The notes under the pieces: generated by a model
Told to the model about the DNA's origin: nothing
Seen by the model: the letters and a program-made list of their open reading frames with translations, nothing else
The model's database searches: none
Source of the DNA: Marisa cornuarietis
Taxonomy: Eukaryota > Mollusca > Gastropoda > Architaenioglossa > Ampullariidae
Assembly (NCBI GenBank): GCA_004794655.1
Contig: SMMW01000003.1
Coordinates: 496,001-560,000, forward strand
Direction: 5' to 3'
DNA length: 64,000 nucleotides
Shown: positions 1 to 11,884 of the stretch, one piece after another
Layout of the letters: every line of letters begins with the position of its first letter
Position numbering within the stretch: position 1 is the first letter of the stretch
Made by a program: the position numbers and the translations under genes

Positions 1-234
1 CAATATGCAGTACTTTGGTAGAGTCCCACTGTATCAAAGCCCGATGTTTGAGCAAATGGTCCAGTATAACAGCACAAACTCACTATTTTACATCTGTGTT
101 TGTGGTGTACAGATTAAACAGCATACACATTCACATATTAGAGCCTGGTTTCCCAAAACACATCTCTGATTATGACCTACAGCTTCAGACCCTTCTATTG
201 CAATTAAAGTGCAATATTAAAGGACAGGATCAGT
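1..234. other. No recognisable feature
   Basis: Unique, AT-leaning sequence. No exon, RNA gene or repeat was recognised. It lies downstream of the last visible LRR exon and may be intron. Confidence 0.5.
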
Positions 235-790
235 CATGGTGAACACCATCGAATGTAGTCAAGCAGAGATCCGAATAAACGGAGTGCAGGTGGGGGGGGG
301 GGAGAGGTGCAGTCCTTCAAATATCCGGGACTGACCATTTCCATGGACAGTAGCTGCGCGGCGGACGTGCGTCTCAGGATCACAGCAGCAACAACGGCGA
401 TGGCCAGGCTCAGCAACATATGGGACAACAGAAATGTGTTTCCGCACCAAATGAAGGCGTGACAAGTCTTTTGCTGTACCCACCCTGCGGAAAAGAGAAC
501 AGCTGAGAGACATGGACCTTGATCCCAGAATCGGAGCGACGGATCCAGGTGCTCGAAGTAATTCAGGAGACTCCTTCGGATCTCCTACAGGGAGCAAAAG
601 ATGAACGACCGTCACCCCTACCATCAGGCGGCGGAAGCTGGTGTCGTAGTTACAGTCCCTGGTGGGGTTCAGTCATGTCATCCGACATGTCACCTTACCG
701 AAGACTGTCCTCCAAGGATAGTAAAAGCGCTCGATGGCGTGCGAAGAGAAAAGAAAAGCTGGCTGTCTATCGATAGGACAGGTTAAGAGA
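235..790 (+). mobile_element. RTE-like LINE 3' fragment (degenerate)
   Basis: From 316 the plus strand reads FKYPGLTISMDSSCAADVRL followed by RITAATTAMARLSNIWDNRN, matching the region after the catalytic core in RTE-type endonuclease/reverse transcriptases (FKYLG...D...R...A...M..L..IW). Later pieces in shifted frames resemble the LLRISYREQK motif and the following C-terminal segment. A stop and several frameshifts make it dead, and the 5' end is truncated. It probably lies in an intron of the LRR gene, antisense to it. Family assignment is from memory of the motifs. Confidence 0.6.
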
Positions 791-957
791 TTGTAGTGTT
801 TTCAGTCACTAACCTGCTTTGATGTAAAATTCATTCCGAATGTTATTTCTGACAATAATCAGCTATAAAATAATTACAAAACTACTTGAGTACTTTCTTG
901 AAATTGTCTCATTTACAATGCTAGTCTTCTAAGTCAATGAATTAAAAGCAAACACAT

Positions 958-1430
958 GAACTACTGTCTACAGCTTGAGACACACTGTCAGTGACATGAT
1001 GGTCCAGACTACTCTCTATAGCTTGAGACACATTGTCAGTGACATGATGGTCCAGACTACTGTCTACAGCTTGAGACACACTGTCAGTGACATGATGGTC
1101 CAGACTACTCTCTATAGCTCGAGACACACTGTCAGTGACATGATGGTCCAGACTACTGCCTACAGATTGAGACAAACTGTCAGTGACATGATGGTCCAGA
1201 CTACTGTCTACAGATTGAGACACATTGTCAGTGACATGATGGTCCAGACTACTGCCTACAGATTGAGACATATTGTAAGTGACATGATGGTCCAGACTAC
1301 TGTCTATAGCTTGAGACACTGTCAGTGACATGATGGTCCAGACTACTGTCTACAGCTTGAGACAAACTGTCAGTGACATGATGGTCCAGACTACTGCCTA
1401 CAGCTTCAGACATTGTCAGTGACATGATGG
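958..1430. repeat. 48-bp minisatellite, about 10 copies
   Basis: Unit includes gacatgatggtccagactac, with variants in the ctgtctacag/ctctatagc segment. It lies directly downstream of the LRR exon donor in transcript orientation. The unit length is a multiple of 3 and lacks stops, so both strands show spurious ORFs. Confidence 0.95.
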
Positions 1431-1437
1431 CACTTAC

Positions 1438-1641
1438 TTGAAAGACATCAGGGTGCAGTTGCTGGATGTAGCCATTAGTCAAGTAGAGGTTTTTCAGTTG
1501 AGGAAGATTCTGGAAAGCCAGAGGGTCAACCTCGCGAAGTGGGTTGTTGCGAAGGTAGACAGTTATCAGGTTGCTTAAGTTAGCCAACGCCCCCTTGTCA
1601 AGAGATGAGATCTGATTGTGGTCCAGAAACAACGTTTCCAC
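1438..1641 (-). CDS. LRR gene exon: leucine-rich repeats
   Basis: Encodes 68 residues with the LxxLxLxxNxI pattern: LFLDHNQISSLDKGAL, then VYLRNNPLREVDPLAF, then LYLTNGYIQQLHPDVF. Acceptor TTTGCTGCAG, donor CAA|GTAAGT; both phases are 0. The 48-bp intronic minisatellite begins within 10 bases of the donor. Confidence 0.82.
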
Positions 1642-4007
1642 CTGCAGCAAACGACGTGAATTAACTGGAAGACAGACGGCACAGTGACCAGCTGCAACAC
1701 TAATTTCTAATTGTATAAACTTTTAGGGTTAGGGTTAGGGTTAGTGACATGATGTCAGTTAACCCTAACCCTACTACCTGCTTAGCTGTATTCCTAGAGC
1801 CATGGTGTTACTACAGCTGTATTACTAGAGTGATTGTATTACTACAGCTGTATTACTAGAGCCATGGTGTTACTACAGCTATATTACTAGAGCCATGGTG
1901 TTACTACAGCTGTATTACTAGAGTGATTGTATTACTACAGCTGTACTACTAGAGCCATGGTGTTACTACAGCTGTACTACTAGAGCGATTGTATTACTAC
2001 AGCTGTATTACTAGAGCCATGGTGTTACTACAGCTGTATTACTAGAGTGATTGTATTACTACAGCTGTACTACTAGAGCCATGGTGTTACTACAGCTGTA
2101 CTACTAGAGCGATTGTATTACTACAGCTGTATTACTAGAGCCATGGTGTTACTACAGCTGTACTACTAGAGCGATTGTATTACTACAGCTACATTACTAG
2201 AGTCATGGTGTTACCACAGCTGTATTACTAGAGCCATGGTGTTACTACAGCTGTACTACTAGAGCCATGGTGTTACTACAGCTGTATTACTAGAACCATG
2301 GTGTTACTACAGCTGTATTACTAGAGCCATGGTGTTAATACAGCTGTACTACTAGAGCCATGGTGTTAATACAGCTGTATTACTAGAGCGATTGTATTAC
2401 TACAGCTGTACTACTAGAGCCATGGTGTTACTACAGCTCTATTACTAGAGCGATTGTATTACTACAGCTGTACTACTAGAGCCATGGTGTTACTACAGCT
2501 CTATTACTAGAGCCATGGTGTTACTACAGCTGTATTACTAGAGCGATTGTATTACTACAGCTGTACTACTAGAGCCATGGTGTTACTACAGCTGTATTAC
2601 TAGAGTTATGGTGTTACTACAGCTGTATTACTAGAGCCATGGTGTTACTACAGCTGTATTACTAGAGCCATGGTATTACTACAGCTGTATTACTAGAGCG
2701 ATTGTATTAAGACAGCTGTACTACTAGAGCCATGGTGTTACTACAGCTGTACTACTAGAGCCATGGTGTTACTACAGCTGTACTACTAGAGCCATAGTGT
2801 TACTACAGCTGTACTACTAGAGCGATTGTATTACTACAGCTGTACTACTAGAGCCATGGTGTTACTACAGCTGTATTACTAGAGCGATTATATTACTACA
2901 GCTGTACTACTAGAGCCATGGTGTTACTACAGCTGTATTACTAGAGTTATGGTGTTACTACAGCTGTATTACTAGAGCCATGGTGTTACTACAGCTGTAT
3001 TACTAGAGCCATGGTATTACTACAGCTGTAGTACTAGAGCCATGGTGTTACTACAGATGTACTACTAGAGCGATTGTATTACTACAGCTGTACTACTAGA
3101 GCCATGGTGTTACTACAGCTGTATTACTAGAGCGATTGTATTACTACAGCTGTACTACTAGAGCCATGGTGTTACTACAGCTGTATTACTAGAACCATGG
3201 TGTTACTACAGCTGTACTACTAGAGCCATGGTGTTACTACAGCTGTACTACTAGAGCGATTGTATTACTACAGCTGTACTACTAGAGCCATGGTGTTACT
3301 ACAGCTGTATTACTAGAGCGATTGTATTACTACAGCTGTACTACTAGAGCCATGGTGTTACTACAGCTGTATTACTAGAACCATGGTGTTACTACAGCTG
3401 TACTACTAGAGCCATGGTGTTACTACAGCTGTATTACTAGAACCATGGTGTTACTACAGCTGTACTACTAGAGCCATGGTGTTACTACAGCTGTATTACT
3501 AGAACCATGGTGTTACTACAGCTGTACTACTAGAGCCATGGTGTTACTACAGCTGTAAGTGTCACTTGCAGGCACCGAACCACTGACATTCTGTTCCACG
3601 CTGAAGGAATCTAATGTGTAGAGCAGCTGTAGTAGTCAGAGCGTCTCTGTACCACTGCCACCATAATCATCATATAATAAACTTTATTATCATTAACCAC
3701 TTTACTACATTTCCCTTCCTTTCACCGCGACTGCCTTCCCCTGCCACCCACCCCCCCCCTCAGAGAGGTCAGCACGTGCGTGTGACCCTACACTAGCTGG
3801 TGATGCAGCAGATGCCAGAGGATGTGCTACCTGCTGAGGAAGGTTGGCGGGTATCTTTGTCAACCGTTTGCCGTCACAGTTGACAGTCGTCAGTATCTTG
3901 TTGCATGTACACGTGGGGGGACACGTGCCGTTGTCCTGCTGCTGGCCAAAGGTCAGCTGTAATGGCCGGCATGGGCTCACCATCAACAGCGTCAACAACA
4001 GCAGCAT
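1438..4007 (-). CDS. Leucine-rich-repeat extracellular protein, 5' part (two exons, gene continues off the left edge)
   Basis: Exon 4007-3831 (59 codons) encodes a signal peptide (MLLLLTLLMVSPC) and an LRRNT cap with Cys spacing C-x3-C-x-C-x8-C, ending KIPANLPQQ. It joins in phase 0 to exon 1641-1438 (68 codons), which starts VETLFLDHNQISSL, exactly how an LRRNT leads into the first repeat, and carries about three LRRs. Such proteins act outside the cell or at its surface in recognition or adhesion; the specific family cannot be told from 127 residues. Donors are GTAGCA and GTAAGT, acceptors TTTCAG and TGCAG. The intron (1642-3830) is mainly a minisatellite. The next exon is not visible between 1 and 1437, so the gene either continues left of the window or is truncated. 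Confidence 0.8.
1723..1775. repeat. Inverted interstitial telomere motifs (hairpin)
   Basis: About 3.5 TTAGGG units (1723-1744) face two CCCTAA units (1761-1773) across the near-perfect palindrome tgacatgatgtca. The whole block can fold into a stem with a one-base bulge. It sits in the LRR intron. Confidence 0.9.
1785..3556. repeat. 30/31-bp two-type minisatellite in the LRR intron, about 57 copies
   Basis: Units share ttactacagctgtactac or its attac variant. One type continues tagagccatggtg (31 bp), the other tagagcgattgta (30 bp). The two types are intermixed. The array fills most of the 2.2-kb intron. Confidence 0.95.
3831..4007 (-). CDS. LRR gene exon: signal peptide and LRRNT
   Basis: The exon body starts after the acceptor at 4034-4035 (base 4033), leaving 26 nt of 5' UTR before the ATG at 4007-4005. 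A hydrophobic signal peptide is followed by an NGT sequon and the Cys-rich LRRNT. The exon ends CTCAGCAG before GTAGCAC. A second copy of the acceptor and ATG lies 71 bp upstream. Confidence 0.8.
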
Positions 4008-4146
4008 CTTGGTGATGGTGGTCTTGCTGCTGACTGAAATACAGAAGTGCATATTGCTAACAGTGTTAAAATATTCATCTTGGTGATGGTGGTCTTGCTG
4101 CTGACTGAAATACAGAAGTGCATATTGCTAACAGTGTTAAAATATT
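4005..4146. repeat. Perfect 71-bp tandem duplication over the LRR start exon edge
   Basis: 4005-4075 is repeated exactly as 4076-4146. The unit contains the ATG (as cat on plus), 26 nt of 5' UTR and the splice acceptor ctgtatttcag (minus). Confidence 0.95.
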
Positions 4147-4165
4147 ATCTGAAAAACACATCGTA

Positions 4166-5755
4166 AGATAATAATAATAATAGTGAAGATGTGTATAGCG
4201 CATATTGACACTCATAGAGAGCATGCTCTTAGCGCTTAACACGAGGAAGAGACGTGGACTAAGTAGATACAGAACACAGGGGACGACAGAAAACGACAGT
4301 ACTGACGACGAAACAGAAAACAAAAGGCATCAAGTAACAGGAACAGAAAAATATAGTGATTCTGCGAGAAAGATGGGTAAAGTAGCAAGAGGGAAGGGGG
4401 AAGATAAGAAGGACAGTAGCCAAAAGTCCTGTGACCATATGTTGTTGTTCTGGTGACAGGAACAGTCAGAGTACGGTTGTCAGACGAAGAGCGTAGTTGT
4501 CTGGCCGGAGAGTAAGGGATGAGAAGTTCAGAGAAATAGTCAGGACAGGAGCCAGCAAAGAAATTAAAACACAGCACAGACAGTTTGTACTGAATGCCAG
4601 AACGGACGGGTAGCCAGTGTAGAAAACGAAGGAGAGGAGTGACATGGTCCCGTTTCCTTGCTCTAAGTACCAGACGTGCAGCGGAGTTCTGTACTCTCTG
4701 GAGTTTCTGAATGAGGGATGAGGGGCAGCCTGCCAGCAAGGTGTTGCAGTAGTCAAGTCGTGAAAGAACAAACGCACAGACAAGAGTGTTGGTGGCACGT
4801 GTAGAGAGAAAGTGACGGATGGCACTGATCTTACGGAGCTCATAGTAGGCAGACTGACAGACAGCTGTAACATGTTTATCAAGGGTCATGTCTGCAGTGA
4901 CAATAAATCCCAGATTCCTAACGGATGACGTGAAGGTGATGTTGCTGTCGCCCACCTTGATGTGATTGGGCAGACTGACTAGTGAAGGTTGATGTCTTCT
5001 TCTATGGCACAAGAGGGCCCTTGATCACAAGCTTCTAGAGAGCTAATAGCAGAGTAAGACTCAGCCGGCGGAGTGGAACAGTAAAGCTGGGTGTCATCAG
5101 CATAGGACTGATGAGAAACCTGGTGAGACCGGATGCATGATCAGAGTGGTTTAGTGTACAGGATGAACAGAACTGGGCCAAGTACTGAGCCTTGGGGAAC
5201 ACCACAGAAAAGGGAAGCAGGGCGAGATATCTGACCATCAACTAACACAGTCTGGGTCCTATCAGTGAGATAGGAGTTGAACCATGAGAGCGCAGGTCCA
5301 GAAATCCCGTAGAGGGTGTGGAGTCTGTGAAGAAGCAGAGAGTGGTCTATAGTGTCAAATGCAGCAGACAGGTCCAGTAGGGTTAATGGAGAAACATCAC
5401 CACTGTCAAGAGCAGATAATATGTCTGTTGTTACTTTAATAAGAGTGGTCTCAGTGCTGTGGAAAGGTCTATATGCCGACTGAGCTTGTGGAAGAAGATG
5501 GTGCTCTTGTAAGTAGGCCCAGAGCTGTGTCAAAACTATTTTCTCTATGATCTTAGAGAGAAAAGACAAGTTGGAGACTGGGCGGTAGTTGTTTAGCACA
5601 TTGACATCAAGCGTGATTTTCTTTAGAAGTGGCCTCACCACCGCATTCTTGAACAGAGATGGGAAAACACCTGACGACAGGCTGACATTTACAATATGTG
5701 TGATGGCAGGAAGTAGAGTATCTAGGCACTCGAGCAGAAGGCTCTAACTAAACAA
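4166..5755 (-). mobile_element. CR1/L2-like LINE, 5'-truncated and frameshifted
   Basis: Minus strand from 5755: a typical linker ([12 protein letters not shown]), the RT motif [32 protein letters not shown] (motif A), [13 protein letters not shown] (motif B), then in another frame YADDTQLY (catalytic motif C). The C-terminal region NLGFIVTADMTLDKHV and LDYCNTLLAGCP follows. A stop after LYTKPL and frame changes show it is inactive; the endonuclease half is missing. The 3' end carries a GCGCTATA-type tail and an (ATT)n run. Compared with the copy at 35 kb it lacks about 130 bp near the C-terminus. It lies upstream of the LRR start exon in the same orientation. Confidence 0.85.
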
Positions 5756-6371
5756 CTAAACAGGCTGGAAGTAGAAGAGTTGCAAGGGGATTCAATAATG
5801 ATAATTGAGATGTCGAGTAGACAAACTGTCTTGTCATAATTCTATGACATAAAAATAAAATGCAGTACGAGTTCAAAAAATACAATAAGACGAAAACGAT
5901 AAAAGATATTACAACTGATAATGATTTAAAGTTGGGCTAAGTTGAGAGAAGGATAAACAGAACAAGCAACAGGAAAGCGAGAAAAAGAATCAGATGTAAA
6001 ATCTATGTAATGGCGGAGAATGTAACCGTTAAAAGTCCGCAACAAAAACATAAAGCGAGGCCCTATAACTGGTATCCAACTGACTGGCACCATAATATTT
6101 CCTAGAACTGTTTGTAAGCCCGCTAAGAACTATTCAGGGTATCCATGGAGCAAACCGAGTACACGAGTGCTGCTATTTGTTGGGTCTGTCTTGTTTGCCC
6201 GACACAAATCACAACACTGATGTATTTTTATACACAACTTCCTCTCCTGACCTCCGTTGCCACTACCCCCACCCTTTCAATCGGCTCAACAAGGGTGAGC
6301 TCACTGCACACAAAGTGCCGCTGTCAAAGGCTGATCACGTGGCTACTGCGTCCTTATTCAGTGCACGTAAG
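5756..6371. other. No recognisable feature
   Basis: AT-rich unique sequence upstream of the LINE fragment. No conserved coding motif was seen in any frame. Confidence 0.4.
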
Positions 6372-6828
6372 CAACAGTAAGTGTGGGGTGCACATGCACA
6401 CGGACTGAACACAACACTGAGTATGGTGCACACGGGTGGACATAAGTGTCTGGTGTACACGGATTGAAAACAACACTGAGTATGGTGCACACGGGTGGAC
6501 ATAAGTGTCTGGTGTACACGGATTGAAAACAACACTGAGTATGGTGCACACGGGTGGACATAACTGTCTGGTGCACACGGACTGAAAACAACACTGAGTA
6601 TGGTGCACACGGGTGGACATAACTGTCTGGTGTACACGGACTGAAAACAACACTGAGTATGGTGCACACGGGTGGACATAAGTGTCTGGTGTACACGGAT
6701 TGAAAACAACACTGAGTATGGTGCACACGGGTGGACATAACTGTCTGGTGCACACGGACTGAAAACAACACTGAGTATGGTGCACACGGGTGGACATAAC
6801 TGTCTGGTGCACACGGACTGAAAACAAC
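6372..6828. repeat. 59-bp minisatellite, about 7-8 copies
   Basis: Unit contains cacacgggtggacataa and ctgaaaacaacactgagtat. Substitutions alternate (gtgtct/ctgtct; gattg/gactg), defining two sub-types. Confidence 0.95.
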
Positions 6829-7342
6829 AGTTCTGTTGTAGGCTGTGTGGTGTAGGCCGGTGCAGGCTCACAAGACACCAGCCTGTATCACGTGGGGTGG
6901 AGGGAGACTGCACACCATCATTTGCAGGGCTAAAGTCGGACAGTCCCCCTCCCCACTCTACATTATCCCCTCTCCTCCAGTGTTACAGATGGCCAGGCCG
7001 CTACCATGACACGTGTACCCCATGTCCCTCCCTGCCTTCATTTCTGAATGTGTGTGACCCCTCGAAATCATGAGAAAAAATCTTTTTTTTTTATTTTGAC
7101 ACGTGTTAACAACCCACTTATAACGCGATGGCAGATCTTGCCTTATAGCCACCACCTGCCTACACGATAAGGCCATTTGATCCCCGGGTGTCCGGTCACA
7201 GAGCCACACACTGCACAAGTTGAAAATACACCCGTAACACTCCGGTCTTCATGTTACAAGATTCTACACTCATGTGACCGCTGCTCCTGAAATGTTGTGT
7301 AGTTGTGGACATCCACCAGATTGTTACAGCTTCTCCACTCAC
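6829..7342. other. No recognisable feature
   Basis: Unique sequence with a short T-run near 7080. No gene was recognised. Confidence 0.4.
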
Positions 7343-7545
7343 TGGTGTATGTCAATGATGTGTGCGAGCGCCTCACTGGTGTAGTAATGGTGGTGGTGGT
7401 GGTGGTGCGGGCCACACCAGGCACCAGGCCAAATGTTGGGGTAATGGGCATCAAGGTCATCAAATTTATTGGGTAGTTTTTCGTTGACTACAGTCGGTTG
7501 GCAAGAAAAGAGTGCAGTACGGCCAGTGTACACAGTGACTGCCTG
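7343..7545 (-). CDS. Possible exon with a histidine run (weak)
   Basis: On the minus strand an open frame reads AVTVYTGRTALFSCQPTVV, then NKFDDLDAHYPNIWPGAWC, a run of seven His, and YYTSEALAHIIDIH, ending at CACCA|GTGAGT, a strong donor. TCGTCAG just upstream could be an acceptor. The composition looks protein-like and VTVYTGRTALFSC recalls the first strand pair of an Ig domain, but I recognise no family and no partner exon. The His run is also a plain (GTG)n microsatellite on plus. Confidence 0.25.
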
Positions 7546-8745
7546 ACGACTGTTGAACTCATCAGTCAGCGCTCGTCAGGTCACGAGACATTTTTTTTAT
7601 GATTTTTCCAACGAGTTAAAAAAAAACAAAAAACTTGTATTTCTAATTTTTTGTGTAAAGAACATACTAAACTATTTCAATAGCACTAAAACACCCTGTT
7701 CTTACCATCACTACACAGTTCACATTCTGACCGACAGTAGAGACAGACTCACCGACACCGACACCAGTGTCAACTTTGCACAAAGCATGTGCTTGGAGCC
7801 TGGTATCACCATGGAGACAGTAAGACATAGTCGTCTGAAAAAAAACACGCGATGCCCGGAGAAGAAAGTGCTGATGCTGGTCTCTCGTTGAAGAAAAAAC
7901 TTCGGATAGAAAAAAAATGTTGTTGTTGGATGGACAGTCGTTCAGGAAATAAGGAGTAGATTTGAAGAAATTAACGAAGTTGCAGAGAAGTAAGAATTTC
8001 TCTCTCCTTGGCAATTGTGGGACACCAGGTCCTGACAACATCGACAAGACTGAGCATTCTGCAACGGAGGCCACTTGGAAAGTTTGTTGAGGCTTCTTTA
8101 GAAAAGGCAGCCATCAAAGACTAAGGTCCTTGCGAACTTTTGAATTTCATTTACCAGCACAAAGTGAGTGATTGCGATCCAACTATTCCCCCCCACCCCA
8201 TGCTTCGCATTTTCCTGACTTGGAGTCAGCGTTGCTACCTGGGAAAGAAGTTTCTCCAAGCTGAAGCTAATGAAGACCTCACTGCGATACACACAGAGTA
8301 ATTTACTGTTGACAAATCTCGCCATGTTGTCAGGCAAGCATCACCTCGTCAGTAGGACTGATGTTGATAAAGTGATTAATAGTTTAGTTAGTCAAGAAGC
8401 TCGTAAAGTCTCTCTGTCGTCTGTCGGTTAAATCATTCATGATTCTGCACGTGTTTGTAAAATAGGTTAAGATTATTAATGACAAAATACAATTGTTGCT
8501 TTCAAATTTGTTTTTATTATTATTTTAGGGGCGTGAACGGCAGGTCCACGCCAGACAGCAAAACCCTCAGCTACCCCCCTGTAGCTCCTCAAATTATTTG
8601 TTGAGGTGTAGGACAAGTCCACAGCTGCCCGGCAGCCACTCGGCCTCTCTCTCTCTCTCAATATTTCACCAGAGTCTTAATCACTCAGTCATTACATTAA
8701 CATTCACTGTTTGCCTGTCGATTTAAATTGTGAAATATTGCGTCC
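7546..8745. other. Unique sequence, no gene recognised
   Basis: Contains A/T homopolymers (7590-7640) and a short (TC)n run near 8645. No conserved coding motif was found. Confidence 0.4.
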
Positions 8746-9490
8746 TTGCACCACACTGACAAGCAGACTGACAGCACACTGACAAGCAGGCTGACACCAC
8801 ACTGACAAGCAGACTGACAGCACACTGACAAGCAGGCTGACACCACACTGACAAGCAGACTGACAGCACACTGACAAGCAGGCTGACACCACACTGACAA
8901 GCAGGTTGACAAGCAGGCTGACAGCACATTGACAAGCAGACTGACAGCACACTGACAAGCAGACTGACAGCACATTGACAAGCAGGCTGACAGCACACTG
9001 ACAAGCAGATTGACAGCACACTGACAAGCAGACTGACAGCACATTGACAAGCAGGCTGACAGCACACTGACAAGCAGACTGACAGCACACTGACAAGCAG
9101 ACTGACAGCGCATTGACAAGCAGACTGACAGCACACTGACAAGCAGACTGACAGCACACTGACAAGCAGGCTGACAGCACACTGACAAGCAGACTGACAG
9201 CACACTGACAAGCAGACTGACAGCACATTGACAAGCAGGCTGACAGCACACTGACAAGCAGACTGACAGCGCATTGACAAGCAGACTGACAGCACACTGA
9301 CAAGCAGACTGACAGCGCATTGACAAGCAGACTGACAGCACACTGACAAGCAGGCTGACAGCACACTGACAAGCAGACTGACAGCGCATTGACAAGCAGA
9401 CTGACAGCACACTGACAAGCAAGCTGACAGCACACTGCTAGCAGACTGACAGCACACTGACAAGCAGACTGACAGCACAATGCTAGCAGA
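8746..9490. repeat. 23-bp minisatellite, about 32 copies
   Basis: Unit is close to actgacaagcagactgacag plus cac. Because 23 is not a multiple of 3 and the unit has no stop in any minus frame, all three minus frames stay open for over 240 codons; these ORFs are artefacts. Confidence 0.95.
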
Positions 9491-9617
9491 ATAAGCGACA
9501 CACCGGGGTAGATACTACACCGTCTACACCGCTAACTGGCCGACATCACCGACAACAGCCGCACGTCTGTCAACATGGATTTTGTTGGGTGGAGGCAGTG
9601 GTGCAGGTGTACATACA

Positions 9618-10760
9618 ACTCTCATATATAACCTGTACAAGTCAGCACTAACATCACCGTGTGTACACTAGTACTAACTATAACCTGTACAAGTCAGCAC
9701 TAACATCACCGTGTGTACACTAGTACTAACTATAACCTGTACAAGTCAGCACTAACATCACCGTGTGTACACTAGTACTAACTATAACCTGTACAAGTCA
9801 GTACTAACATCACCGTGTGTACACTAGTACTAACTATAACCTGTACAAGTCAGTACTAACATCACCGTGTGTACACTAGTACTAACTATAACCTGTACAA
9901 GTCAGCACTAACATCACCGTGTGTACACTAGTACTAACTATAACCTGTACAAGTCAGTACTAACATCACCGTGTGTACACTAGTACTAACTATAACCTGT
10001 ACAAGTCAGTACTAACATCACCGTGTGTACACTAGTACTAACTATAACCTGTACAAGTCAGCACTAACATCACCGTGTGTACACTAGTACTAACTATAAC
10101 CTGTACAAGTCAGTACTAACATCACCGTGTGTACACTAGTACTAACTATAACCTGTACAAGTCAGTACTAACATCACCGTGTGTACACTAGTACTAACTA
10201 TAACCTGTACAAGTCAGTACTAACATCACCGTGTGTACACTAGTACTAACTATAACCTGTACAAGTCAGTACTAACATCACCGTGTGTACACTAGTACTA
10301 ACTATAACTTGTACAAGTCAGTACTAACATCACTGTGTGTACAGCAGTACTAACTATAACCTGTACAAGTCAGCACTAACATCACCGTGTGTACAGCAGT
10401 ACTAACTATAACCTGTACAAGTCAGTACTAACATCACCGTGTGTACACTAGTACTAACTATAACCTGTACAAGTCAGTACTAACATCACCGTGTGTACAC
10501 TAGTACTAACTATAAACTGTACAAGTCAGTACTAACATCACCGTGTGTACACTAGTACTAACTATAACTTGTACAAGTCAGCACTAACATCACCGTGTGT
10601 ACACTAGTACTAACTATAACCTGTACAAGTCAGTACTAACATCACCGTGTGTACACTAGTACTAACTATAACCTGTACAAGTCACTACTAACATCACCGT
10701 GTGTACACTAGTACTAACTATAACCTGTACAAGTCAGTACTAACATCACCGTGTGTACAG
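9618..10760. repeat. 52-bp minisatellite, about 22 copies
   Basis: Very homogeneous. Unit contains gtgtgtacactagtactaac and acctgtacaagtcag, with a T/C change in agtactaac/agcactaac. One or two TACTAAC motifs occur per unit. Confidence 0.95.
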
Positions 10761-10956
10761 CAGCACGAAATCACATGGCCTTGAACTGTTGTCATGGGAT
10801 CAGCTGGCTCTACAAAGACTAATTAATTTCTCCCTACAAGGACTAATTATAATGAGCTTAACCTCAATACAAGGTTACAATATCCACGACACACTTCCTC
10901 TCATGTCACCAGCCTCTTGTCGACAGGTCGCCAGATGGCTGAGCTGCCAGCCAAAG

Positions 10957-10987
<31 letters not shown>

Positions 10988-11095
10988 ACACACAGACTGG
11001 AAGTGGCCTGCAAAGACAGCAAAATAATCTGCAGGAAAGATGTCTGCCTCGTAAAGTAACAGTGCTGCACGTGTTGGTGCACAAAGTGTTTACTT
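10761..11095. other. Unique spacer with a (TC)n run
   Basis: Microsatellite (TC)n near 10958-10987 followed by cacacaca. No gene was recognised. Confidence 0.5.
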
Positions 11096-11306
11096 ACTTG
11101 CTGGTTGTTTACTGGCTGGCTGTTGACTTACAGGCTGGTTGTTGACTTACAGGCTGGTTGCTTACTGGCTGGCTGTTGACTTACTGGCTGGCTGCTTACT
11201 GGCTGGCTGTTGACTTACTGGCTGGCTGCTTACTGGCTGGCTGCTTACTGGCTGGCTGTTGACTTACTGGCTGGCTGCTTACTGGCTGGCTGTTGACTGG
11301 CGGGTT
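11096..11306. repeat. Imperfect CTGG-rich tandem repeat
   Basis: Built from ctggctggctgttgactta and ctggctggctgcttactgg segments of 16-24 bp, in about 10 copies. Confidence 0.9.
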
Positions 11307-11884
11307 GTTCATCGAGTGACTGGCATCTGTGGCTTTATTATGCTCACTCCAAAGTCGCTTTCCTGGAAGCAGTCGGGAAATTCCCGGAATCCCGCCAGAA
11401 ATAGACGTGAGGCTGCTGCACTGCCAGGAGGAGGTTTCTAATTTTAGATGAAGCCTCCAGGTAGTCGCGTGCCCCGTGCCCTCCTCCACACGGTTAACGG
11501 TTTCGACTGTTGCTCCGCACGCGACGTGTAGCCTTTAATGTGACCTTTAGCCAACATCACAAACAACACTCCCTGCCAGTAGGGGGGCGCTGTCTGTCAG
11601 TAAGGTGGCGCTGTTTCTCAGTAGGGTGGCAGCTGTGGGGCAGACTGCCAGCAATGCATGCGCGCACACTTGAGCTGAGGAGGTCAGACTGACATGTAAT
11701 CAAATTAAGAAGAAAGACAACAAAGAGCGAGCGGTGGATGCAGCAGACCGTGCAGACCTTGTGTCACGTGACACCGAGTGTCGTTATCGCAGCTACAGGA
11801 GGATAAAGGCGCCGCGTGCCGCGTGCCGCGTGGCTGAGGCGCGCGATGTTGCGGGGGCAGAAGAGGGAAAAAACAGAGAAAAAC
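11307..11884. other. Unique sequence, no gene recognised
   Basis: Relatively GC-rich. Contains three near-repeats of gtagggtggcgctgt type at 11578-11635. No coding motif was recognised. Confidence 0.4.
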
